The notes below the pieces were generated by a model, which was not told the DNA's origin, did no database searches, and saw only the letters and a program-made list of their open reading frames with translations. Positions 23,949 to 32,505 of a stretch of 64,000 bases of DNA are shown here, in pieces; position 1 is the first letter of the stretch; each line of letters starts with the position of its first letter. The DNA is from Hygrophila difformis (taxonomy: Eukaryota; Streptophyta; Magnoliopsida; Lamiales; Acanthaceae): NCBI GenBank assembly GCA_030278955.1, contig JAOANR010000001.1:19075468-19139467 (forward strand). The letters are read 5' to 3'. Both the position numbers and the translations under genes were made by a program.

Positions 23949-25547
23949 TCACTCCTCATCATCAGGATCCACATCACCTGCCTGCACGTTAGAAGTATCA
24001 AAAGAGTATGGAAGTGAAGAAATAATTTTCATATTCTCCCTTTTGATCAACATAGCCTCCTGACTCCAAGCAGTTAAGCGTTCATTCTGGCGAAGGAGTC
24101 GACTCTTAAGAGAGTTCACCAAAGCAGGGCCGGACAGGGGAGCATGCTTGAAATCATTATCCATGAATAAAAGGGTCGGTGGAGGATTGTAGTTCTTCAA
24201 AGCAACCATCTTGCTATCTTTGATTTTGACACCAATAGAGAGAAGGAACTCCGTGATCAATGCCGGATAGGGGAGTTTAGCACCAATCTTAATGCGACCA
24301 TTGGAGTACCTTAACATTTCTTTCAAAAGAAAATAGCCAAAATTCATTAGTCCCATATGACGATGTATGCAAAGAAGAAGTTTACCCATATTGGTACTAA
24401 TTTGGGACTGATTCTTCGTTGGAAGAACATTGGAGCTGCAGAATTGATAGAGGCAATAGTACTTCAAAGTGAGACGAACAACACTAAACTTGCTTCGTCC
24501 AAACTCCTTGACTTTCTCATTAGAAATTTCAAAGGCCACAGTGTTAATATCCTCAGGCATAAGTTCCAAGCCATCACTAGGTTCGTCGTTCTGAGGTAGC
24601 TTTAACAACGCACAAAGAACAGATGGAGTCAGATCATGAAATTTGCCACGTATGTAAATCTTACCAAACCAGGCCGAATTAGGGTTGAGAATTTCAGGAT
24701 GGAGGTTGGCATAAAACTCCCGAACATGTGAGGGCGAATATTGGGTAAGGCCTTGTGCCCAGTGCAAAAGATGCCTCTCATCAAGGTAGTCCGAGAAACC
24801 AAGAGTGGTGTAGTGCGCATGCTTGAACACTTCCTCCGGTTTGAAATCTCTCTCCTTGAGCACTTCGTGACAAAAATTGCGCATATCCTCTGTAAAATAC
24901 TTCTTACTAAAAGCCTTCTCAGCATCCAACAAAATTGGGGCTTTTCGAGGTTTCTTTGCTGCTGAAGCCACTGGAGTTGGTTGAGCAGTAGGCTGAGGAG
25001 TAGGTTGAGGAGTAGGAGCTTTTCTCTTCCTCGAAGACCTCCGCGGTGGTTGAGAACTTTGAGAAGCTGCTCTGCGTCGGCGGCCCTGGTGTGACTCAAC
25101 AATATCATCCATCTCTTCTTGAGTGAGATCGTGGATGCCTTGGTGTGCGTATGGCGACAACGGTGGGTCACCGTGCTCAGCGTTCAGTTCCTGGACAATT
25201 TCGTCTACAGCTGCCATGTCCACTGGTGGTTGAGGAGATGGAGGTGCGACATTCATAGGCTCAGCATGAGTGGCAGTTGGGGGTGGATTGGAGGAACTAA
25301 CGTGAACAACACCTTCAGAGGAGAGAACAAATGTAGGAGGAGGATTCGAACTGGTGGCTTTAGGGTTTGAGGAATTTGGGGGTAAAGGGGTTCCTTGTTG
25401 GGCAGTTTTCAAAATTTCCGCAACTATATGTTGAATGGCTTCAGGGTTGAGGCGAATGGGTTGCGAGGACAGAGTTGGGGCAGTAGGTGGAGGAGTGGTT
25501 GAATCCGTGGTGGAAGTGGAGTCATCGAGATCGGTGATGATCGCCAT
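23949..25547 (-). CDS. SIRE-like downstream ORF, 532 aa, function unknown
   Basis: This is an intact frame with the Met at 25547. Residues 1-130 are Pro/Ser/Thr-rich and low in complexity. Residues about 150-185 carry two basic patches (Arg-rich and Lys-Arg-Lys) that could act as nuclear localisation signals. Residues about 205-430 form a compact region resembling the domain called putative plant transposon protein, with a REFYANLHPEIL stretch. The C-terminal 30 residues are acidic. No signal peptide or membrane segment is seen, which argues against an envelope role. It lies 350 bp after the pol stop on the same strand and is also present, broken, in copia 1, so it belongs to the element family. 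Its role is not known to me. Confidence 0.8.
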   Translation of the reverse strand: MAIITDLDDSTSTTDSTTPPPTAPTLSSQPIRLNPEAIQHIVAEILKTAQQGTPLPPNSSNPKATSSNPPPTFVLSSEGVVHVSSSNPPPTATHAEPMNVAPPSPQPPVDMAAVDEIVQELNAEHGDPPLSPYAHQGIHDLTQEEMDDIVESHQGRRRRAASQSSQPPRRSSRKRKAPTPQPTPQPTAQPTPVASAAKKPRKAPILLDAEKAFSKKYFTEDMRNFCHEVLKERDFKPEEVFKHAHYTTLGFSDYLDERHLLHWAQGLTQYSPSHVREFYANLHPEILNPNSAWFGKIYIRGKFHDLTPSVLCALLKLPQNDEPSDGLELMPEDINTVAFEISNEKVKEFGRSKFSVVRLTLKYYCLYQFCSSNVLPTKNQSQISTNMGKLLLCIHRHMGLMNFGYFLLKEMLRYSNGRIKIGAKLPYPALITEFLLSIGVKIKDSKMVALKNYNPPPTLLFMDNDFKHAPLSGPALVNSLKSRLLRQNERLTAWSQEAMLIKRENMKIISSLPYSFDTSNVQAGDVDPDDEE

Positions 25548-25899
25548 TTTTTGGGCGTTTTTGTGCTTTGGAAGAAAATAGTAGCTTCGAGCAGGAACAA
25601 AAAGAAGAAGAGAGAAGATCAGTAGTAAAGGCGTATGAAGAATAAGGGAAGAAACGACCTTTTAATGGAGGAGGAGCGTTGCCGGAAATCGAAGGGGCGG
25701 AGGACAGTTTTCGTAAAACGTGGGCGACGTGACCAGTCTGCAGCAGTTGCAGAGCCGACGTGACGTCAGCCAGTCTCCCGCGCGTGATGATGGTGTTCCG
25801 GATAAGGCTTCTCCAATTGTTTGGGCCTGTTTCTTTTTGTGGGCCTGCAAAGGTAATATTTACTACATTGCAAATCATTAGGCCCAATTATTTAAGTGT
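25548..25899. other. Spacer between pol and extra ORF of copia 2
   Basis: About 350 bp without a gene. It would contain the leader or internal expression signals of the extra ORF, but none can be identified by eye. Confidence 0.5.
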
Positions 25900-28053
25900 T
25901 TAATTATGATAGGAAAGGCCTAAGATAGTTCTTAAGCCTTCAAACTTTTCTCCATCCAACGCCTTTGTTAATATGTCTGCTCGTTGCTCCAGTGTTCCAA
26001 TGTGCTCTAACCTGCAAATTTCATCCTCCACAAGATCTCGAATAAAATGATATCGAATATCTATATGCTTACTCCTACTATGTAAAACAGGATTTTTAGA
26101 TATGTTAATAGCACTAGTATTATCACAGAAAACTAAAAAATTATCCTTACTGATACCGTAGTCTTGAAGTAGTTGCTTCATCCAAAGAAGTTGGGAGCAG
26201 CAACATGTGGCAGCAATATATTCCGCCTCAGCTGTGGATAGAGCTACGATATTTTGTTTCCTTGAATACCAGCTAACAAGATTGTTTCCTAAGTATAAGC
26301 AACCTCCAATTGTAGATTTTCTGTCGTCACAACTACCAGCCCAGTCTGAGTCTGTGAACCCAATTAGATCAAGTTTAGATCGTTTAGAAAACCAGATCCC
26401 CATTTGTAAAGATCCCTTTATATATCTCATAATCCTCCGCACTGCTTTCATATGTGATTCCTTAGGATCGGATTGAAATCGAGCACATACTCCCACACTA
26501 TAAGAAATGTCGGGTCTAGAAGCAGTAAGATAAAGTAGACTTCCAATAATGCTTCTGTAGACTTTTTGATCTACTGGCTTCCCAGCTTCATCCTTAGTCA
26601 GCTTCTCCTGTTGTCCTAAGGGCGTCCTGATTACTTTGCAACTATCCATGTCAAACTTCTTTAACATATTTCTAGCATACTTTTCTTGACTTAGAAAGAT
26701 ACCATCAGCTTCTTGTGTAACTTGAAGTCCTAAGAAGTAGTGCAGCTCACCCATCATAGACATCTCAAACTCTGATTTCATCGAATTAACAAATTCATCC
26801 CTGAATTTTGTTGATGTCGAACCAAAAATTATATCATCGACATATACCTGAGCAACAGTTAAGTGGTCGTCCTGACGCTTGACAAACAACGTCTTATCTA
26901 CGTTTCCTCTCTTAAATCCACTAGCAACAAGGTACTTTGATAATCTTTCATACCATGCTCGAGGTGCCTGCTTTAATCCATATAGAGCACCTTTGACACG
27001 ATAGACATGATTTGGATGCACCGGATCTTCAAATCCACTAGGTTGAGCAACATAAATTTCTTCTTTGATCTTCCCATTTAGGAAGGCTGTCTTTATGTCC
27101 ATCTGGTACAGCTTTATATCCAATGAACAAGCAATAGCTAAAAGAATTCTTACAGCCTCCATGCGTGCAACAGGTGCGAACGTCTCTCCGCAGTCGAGTC
27201 CCTCAATTTGAGTGTATCCTTGTGCAACTAGTCTTGCTTTATTTCTGACTATGTTGCCTTTTTCATCAGTTTTGTTTCTGTACACCCATTTAGTACCGAT
27301 CACGTTGACATTTGGATGTGGTTCTGTCAGCTCCCAAACATCATTTCTTTCAAATTGAAGCAATTCGTCCTGCATGGCAGCGATCCAGTATTCATCCTTC
27401 AAGGCTTCGACAGTGTTCTTAGGCTCTATCTTTGACACAAAGCAATTGTAACTAGCTAGCTCCTTGAAATCTATAGCTTTATTTATAGTCTGCCTCTGTG
27501 CAGTAGGATCACCAATGATATCATCAGTAGAATGATGCTTAAGAACCCTTGGTCCTTTTCTATTGCTTTGAACTTCTTCTACAGGCTGTTCCTCAGATTC
27601 CTGTTCCACTGTAGTTTCAACTTCAGGTGGACTGTCTGGTTCTGTTTCTTGTTGTTCAGGAATGACCTGTTCATTCTCAACAATAGGTTCATGATTTTGT
27701 TGGGGTAGATGATCATCATCATCGGTCCTGTTGTCTATAAGATCAAAATCCTCAAAAACAACATTAGTAATTTCAATTACCTTCTTAGCATTTAGGAGAT
27801 ACACACGATAAGCTTTTGAAGTATTTGAATAACCAATGAAATAGCCATCATCAGATCTAGAATCAAACTTCTTTAAGTTTTCTCTATCTCTAAGAACATG
27901 ACATTTACAACCAAATATATGAAAATACTTTACCGTAGGCGTGTTACCTTTCCACAATTGATAAGGTGTAGTATTTGTATGTGGTCGCAGCAACACACGG
28001 TTTGCAATATGATTGGCTGTATTAACAGCTTCAGCCCAAAACATCTTACTCAT
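25900..28053 (-). CDS. pol: Copia 2 pol, 3' portion: integrase C-terminus, RT, RNase H (717 codons)
   Basis: Conserved from its first residues (MSKMFWAEAVNTANH), this frame continues the integrase begun in the upstream frame. RT follows, with WIAAMQDELLQF at the start and the catalytic YVDD near residue 403. RNase H comes last, including Asp-Ser-Asp-Trp and the Ser-Thr-Ala-Glu-Ala-Glu-Tyr stretch. Copia 1 shows the two frames were once one. The first Met here is internal to the ancestral polyprotein, not a natural start, so without frameshifting this part would not be made. Confidence 0.9.
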   Translation of the reverse strand: MSKMFWAEAVNTANHIANRVLLRPHTNTTPYQLWKGNTPTVKYFHIFGCKCHVLRDRENLKKFDSRSDDGYFIGYSNTSKAYRVYLLNAKKVIEITNVVFEDFDLIDNRTDDDDHLPQQNHEPIVENEQVIPEQQETEPDSPPEVETTVEQESEEQPVEEVQSNRKGPRVLKHHSTDDIIGDPTAQRQTINKAIDFKELASYNCFVSKIEPKNTVEALKDEYWIAAMQDELLQFERNDVWELTEPHPNVNVIGTKWVYRNKTDEKGNIVRNKARLVAQGYTQIEGLDCGETFAPVARMEAVRILLAIACSLDIKLYQMDIKTAFLNGKIKEEIYVAQPSGFEDPVHPNHVYRVKGALYGLKQAPRAWYERLSKYLVASGFKRGNVDKTLFVKRQDDHLTVAQVYVDDIIFGSTSTKFRDEFVNSMKSEFEMSMMGELHYFLGLQVTQEADGIFLSQEKYARNMLKKFDMDSCKVIRTPLGQQEKLTKDEAGKPVDQKVYRSIIGSLLYLTASRPDISYSVGVCARFQSDPKESHMKAVRRIMRYIKGSLQMGIWFSKRSKLDLIGFTDSDWAGSCDDRKSTIGGCLYLGNNLVSWYSRKQNIVALSTAEAEYIAATCCCSQLLWMKQLLQDYGISKDNFLVFCDNTSAINISKNPVLHSRSKHIDIRYHFIRDLVEDEICRLEHIGTLEQRADILTKALDGEKFEGLRTILGLSYHN

Positions 28054-30809
28054 CGAACTTGCTGTAATAAGGATCTTGCCATCTCTTGTAGAGTTCTATT
28101 CTTTCGTTCAGCCACTCCGTTTTGTTGAGGAGTTTTGGGGGCGGAATACTCATGTGCAATCCCATGCTCATCACAGAAACGGTCGAACGACTGATTTTCG
28201 AACTCCTTACCATGATCAGTTCGAATTCGAGTAATCTTCCTTTGCTTTTCATTCATCAAACGTAAGCTCAAGGCCTCAAAATATTCAAATGATTCATCTT
28301 TTGACCTAAGAAAATAAACCCAAGTAAAGCGAGAATAGTCATCTACACAAACTAGAATATACCTTTTACCATTTAGACTTTCGACTTCGGTAGGTCCCAT
28401 AAGGTCCATGTGAATTAAGTCAAGGCAATCCTTTGTGGTAATCTGATCAACTAGTTTGTGCTTTGAACGAGTCTGCTTTCCTTTGGCACAATCTCTGCAA
28501 GTGGTCTGGTCGTTTTGTGATAGCTTCGGCAACCCTCGAACTGCGCTAGAGTTGCTTAGCTTGTGCAAAGATCTGTAGTTTAGGTGTCCAAGACGTTTGT
28601 GCCACAAGTTAGTCTGATCAATGTTGGTAAGCAAGGCTTGAGAGGCGTCGTCAGTTAAGATATAACAATTATTCTTCGAACGACCTCCTTTCAATATGCT
28701 TTCATCTTGGTCATCAAAAACTCTACATGAGTGTTTGGTAAATAAGACCTGCAAATCTTCATCACAAAGTTGACTAATAGAGATAAGATTAGTTGTTAGT
28801 CCTTTAACATAGTAAACTCGTGAAAGTTTAGAAAGTAGTCCATCCTTTACTTTACCAAAACCAGCTATTTTACTTCGTTTACCGTCTCCAAAAATGACAT
28901 CTCCACAATCCTTTTGAATGTAATTTGCTAAGAGGTCTTTCCTTCCAGTCATGTGACGAGAGCATCTAGAATCAAAATAACATTGATCGTTTCTCTGATG
29001 TGCCTGTAACGAAAGAACAGCAAAGCATACAGAATTCTTATTTTTATTTTTATTTCTGGGTATCCATACCTTTTGCATTCTGAATTTCTTTCGTAGTTCT
29101 TGATCAGGCCAAACGACTGGCCTTCCATTCATAAGATCTCTCAAAATTCGCATACAAGTATCAGCTGTGTGTCCAGGCAAATTGCAATAAAGACAGTCTC
29201 GTCTACGTCTGGACGAACAATCTTCTTCAGCATAAGATTCTTCATGAGTTGGGGGTAAAAATCCTCCACTCGTGAACTTTGTTTTGCATGGTGTAGATTG
29301 CTTTGTATATCCTAACCCTGTTTGATCACCAACACGTTTTCCCATAGAAAGAACTTCATCAAGTTTATTTTTACCTTTAGACACCTTTTGAAGCTCATCA
29401 TTTTTGACTTTGAGATCATCAAGCTTTTTCTCCATTTCAAGAATTTTGCCTTTGAGAGTGTTGTTTTCCTTTTGCATGACTTCATTCTTTTCAACTTCAA
29501 GGTCATATGCAATACCAACATCTGTTAGTTGTCCCAACAATTTTTTGTTCTCCTGGACAGCAACTTCAAAGTCCTCTTTGAGTTCATTGTAGTCAGCAAG
29601 TAGTTGATCATACTCGTCATCACTTTCACCTGAATCAGAATCACAATTGTTAGGAGAAAAACATATGGACTTGACAATACCTTCAATTGTAGGGCTTGCA
29701 ACTCTTGAGGTGAAGGCAACGACTTCATCATCTATTTTTTGTTCATCAGTAGTTCCTTCAAGATCATCATCACTTAAAGTTGCTTGGAATACCTTCTTCT
29801 CCCTCAATTCTCTTCTCTTGGTAGTAGCACATTCAGATTGAATGTGTCCTTTACCTCCACATTCATAGCATATTACTGATCCGAATTTATCAGGTTTGCC
29901 ATAGTCCTTCTTTGAATTGAATCGATCACCCTTACTGTTATCCTTCTTTTTGAAATCTTTCCGCGGTAGTCTATCCGTCGTCTGAACATCATTGGAACTT
30001 CGACCTTGACGTCTGTTGAACTGTTTGGCTCTTCTTTCTTGCAACATCTTAGCTACTTTTCTGGTAATATAAGATACATCATCTTCAGAAGAATTACCAG
30101 AATCCTCTTCTACATTGAGTGCAATATTCCTTATTGACTCTTCTTCTAGGTGATTCATTTCGTAGGTTTGAAGAATCCCCACAAGACCATCTAAAGTAAT
30201 TGTATTCAGTTTATCCAATTCTTCCAGTGTTGCAACTTTCGGAGCATACTTCTTGGTAAGAGTCCTTAACATCTTTCGAACAAGCTTTTGATTATCGTAC
30301 ACCAAACCCAAAGAATATGCTTGATTTACAATATCCTTGAACCTTCTATAGTAAACAGAGATCGACTCATCTTTCTTCATCTTCAGATTTTCGAACATTG
30401 TCTCAACTCGCTGTAGCTTTGTCGCTCGAACGTCTTCAGAACCCTCATACATCACTTCTAGAGTCCCCCATGCATCATGGGCCAGTGTGTGATTTGTAAC
30501 AAGTTGGAACTGTGTTTCGTCCATGGCGCTAAAGATTGCATTAAGAGCTGTATAATTTCCTTTCTTGGCGTCTTTTTCTGCTTGAGTGTATTCAGCCTTG
30601 GTTGCTGGTCGACTACCAGGAGGATCTGTAGATCCATCAGTTGTAGCTCGTGGTCGTGTTGGTGGTTGCCAGGCTGTCTCGACTGCATCCCAGACTTCAT
30701 CTCCGAGTGCCATCAAATGGATTTTCATTCGAGTTCGCCAGTATCGATAATTTGTGCCATCGAACAATGGTGGTCTAGAAACAGATGCACCCTCTCTGCT
30801 CATTTTCAA
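28050..30809 (-). CDS. gag-pol: Copia 2 gag-pol, 5' portion: gag, protease, integrase (919 codons)
   Basis: The start is at 30809 (or Met 30803, matching copia 1). Residues 1-250 are a UBN2-type gag. A zinc knuckle C-x2-C-x4-H-x4-C is at 314-327. About 420-490 is a coiled coil rich in Glu/Lys/Leu. The protease active site reads D613-S614-R615, where D-S/T-G is the rule. The integrase zinc finger (His-His-Cys-Cys) follows and then the core with Asp residues in LIHMDLMGP and RTDHGKEFEN. The frame ends after 919 codons because one base is missing near 28060 relative to copia 1. The two parts overlap by 4 bp in different frames. This looks like a recent lesion or a base-call error, not programmed frameshifting, since copia 1 reads through. 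Confidence 0.9.
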   Translation of the reverse strand: MKMSREGASVSRPPLFDGTNYRYWRTRMKIHLMALGDEVWDAVETAWQPPTRPRATTDGSTDPPGSRPATKAEYTQAEKDAKKGNYTALNAIFSAMDETQFQLVTNHTLAHDAWGTLEVMYEGSEDVRATKLQRVETMFENLKMKKDESISVYYRRFKDIVNQAYSLGLVYDNQKLVRKMLRTLTKKYAPKVATLEELDKLNTITLDGLVGILQTYEMNHLEEESIRNIALNVEEDSGNSSEDDVSYITRKVAKMLQERRAKQFNRRQGRSSNDVQTTDRLPRKDFKKKDNSKGDRFNSKKDYGKPDKFGSVICYECGGKGHIQSECATTKRRELREKKVFQATLSDDDLEGTTDEQKIDDEVVAFTSRVASPTIEGIVKSICFSPNNCDSDSGESDDEYDQLLADYNELKEDFEVAVQENKKLLGQLTDVGIAYDLEVEKNEVMQKENNTLKGKILEMEKKLDDLKVKNDELQKVSKGKNKLDEVLSMGKRVGDQTGLGYTKQSTPCKTKFTSGGFLPPTHEESYAEEDCSSRRRRDCLYCNLPGHTADTCMRILRDLMNGRPVVWPDQELRKKFRMQKVWIPRNKNKNKNSVCFAVLSLQAHQRNDQCYFDSRCSRHMTGRKDLLANYIQKDCGDVIFGDGKRSKIAGFGKVKDGLLSKLSRVYYVKGLTTNLISISQLCDEDLQVLFTKHSCRVFDDQDESILKGGRSKNNCYILTDDASQALLTNIDQTNLWHKRLGHLNYRSLHKLSNSSAVRGLPKLSQNDQTTCRDCAKGKQTRSKHKLVDQITTKDCLDLIHMDLMGPTEVESLNGKRYILVCVDDYSRFTWVYFLRSKDESFEYFEALSLRLMNEKQRKITRIRTDHGKEFENQSFDRFCDEHGIAHEYSAPKTPQQNGVAERKNRTLQEMARSLLQQVR

Positions 30810-30847
30810 GATTTATCAAAATCGTCTCTAATTCGTCAGAGTCTACC

Positions 30848-30859
30848 GCTCTGATACCA
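30848..30859 (-). other. Primer-binding site of copia 2
   Basis: TGGTATCAGAGC on the minus strand, two bases inside the 5' LTR, is complementary to initiator tRNA-Met. Confidence 0.92.
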
Positions 30860-30861
30860 AG

Positions 30862-31697
30862 TGTTGGTCCCAGCTTACTATCTTGAACTATGAGCTTGTC
30901 GTTGGCTTGCTGTTAAAACTACGAGTAAACTGATTATATGTGTATGTGTGTGCAGAGTGATCAGCGGAATGTAAACAAGAACACAAGAATTTGGTGACCC
31001 AGTTCGATCCAAACGGATCTACGTCTGGGGGATGCCAATCCAGGTTCTATCACTAACACTCAAAAATTCTAAACCTAACAAGACTTGAAAAACAACCAAA
31101 AGACAGACTCTGTTACCGAGACGACAATTCCGGTAGAACAATCGTAGTCTGGACTCCCCCACAACTCCGATTGCTGGACAACCCGTCCAATCTGATTTCT
31201 TGATTGCCAAATCCTTCAGATTTCAGAACTTTGGTGTAGAAGACACACTGAGTTGCTCCTTTCGATCCTTCAGAGGCTCCTCGCAAGGATCAACCTCCTA
31301 AGCTTGAGTGAGAAAAGATTTCTTCAATTCGGCGATGCCAATTGAAGCAATGTGAAGCACGATCTTGATGATTGATCACAGAATCTCATTCGATGAAGAA
31401 CGAACCATCAAGACTCTAAAAACTCTCTAGAAAGAACTCTATGAAATCTTGGAGAGAAAACAAAACTATTCTCAAAGAGTAAAAACTCAAACAATGAATT
31501 ACAACTCAACTAATACACCCAATCGATCTAATCACAGAGAATATATATCTGAGTAGAATCAATGATCGATTAATCAAACTGCTGTGCGGGCGAAATCAAA
31601 ACTGCCAAAGAGCAGTTACAGAGAAGCAGTTACAACAAACCCAGAACTGCTATCAGGACAGTGTCATCTGCACAAGAGTTTTGTTAGGACAACAACA
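30862..31697 (-). repeat. 5' LTR of copia 2 (836 bp)
   Basis: It is the partner of 22646-23481 with one visible difference. The 5-bp TSD follows at 31698. Confidence 0.95.
31541..31548 (-). promoter_or_regulatory. Putative TATA box of copia 2 5' LTR
   Basis: ATATATAT on the minus strand lies about 155 bp into the LTR, a typical place for the U3 promoter. Confidence 0.5.
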
Positions 31698-31702
31698 ATC
31701 CG

Positions 31703-32505
31703 TAACATGCACAAGGTCTTTTACTTTAAAGTGCGCCATTGTAATTTATATATAGTTAGTTCTATGGGTGTTATAATGCCGAAATTCTGCAACTGAAAAG
31801 GTTTCCATGCCAATGTATGAAGCCAGGATAGGATGATGATCAGTAGATTTAAAAGCCACTACCGCACAGAGATTTTGATCAAAGTCACAAACAATGATAG
31901 GCTCAGAGAGCCTGTTATTGAAAACTCTCATTTTGAGCAAGCGAATTCGACCACAAGCCTGCACAAAGAACTCATCCACCAAATCTCAGCCTTTGACAAA
32001 GAAAGCAAGTGCAAAATTACAAAACAAACAACGAGGTCTTGATTACATTTTACACTTATCATCTAATTCAACTTGATAATGCTGCCATAAATACACACCA
32101 GTTCATTTTTTGAGTATTAAGGATGTAAAATCCCGTCAGAAGCGTTTTAACATGCTTCAGCATGCTAATTTCTCAAAGAAAAATCCTCCTTCAAAAAAAA
32201 AAAAAAATTTACACAGTATATGTCATTTGCCTACAGCATAAAAAAGTAGCCAGGCTCGAGAACAAATCTCTGTTAAATCTAATTAATCAAGCAAGCATAT
32301 TTACCTCAGCAAAGAAACATATACAGTATTTCATTAGCGCCACATAAATCATGAGAATAGAAGAGTGGGTTACCATTACTCATAATACATTACATATGAC
32401 TGGCTCAAGTTGAAGCGTTTAGGAATATAACTACATGTGTAAGTTCCCGAGATATAGGCTGGCAGCCGGTCTTAACCATGGAGTCCTGAACAGGCAAGCA
32501 ATTTC
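31703..32505. other. Host DNA downstream of the reductase gene
   Basis: AT-rich DNA follows the stop codon of the minus-strand reductase and would include its 3' UTR. Short open frames here (for example minus 31982-31746) are not supported as genes. Confidence 0.5.

Larger units (their letters stand above)
22641..31702 (-). mobile_element. SIRE-like Ty1/copia element 2, complete, with TSD ATCCG
   Basis: Two 836-bp LTRs (22646-23481 and 30862-31697) are flanked by the 5-bp duplication ATCCG (22641-22645 and 31698-31702). The LTRs differ at one position by eye (near 23370 versus near 31590, A/G). Order on the minus strand: 5' LTR, PBS, gag-protease-integrase-RT-RNase H, a separate 532-codon ORF, PPT, 3' LTR. 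Long gag-pol followed by a downstream ORF is the SIRE/Maximus layout. A single frameshift inside integrase (near 28060) is the only clear lesion. Confidence 0.93.

Noticed and set aside
28050..28060. Programmed frameshift between the two copia 2 frames
   Set aside because: Copia 1 reads through the same place in one frame, so a simple one-base loss is the better explanation.
31746..31982. 78-codon minus-strand frame downstream of the reductase
   Set aside because: No recognisable family, no splice partner, and competing frames look equally plausible.
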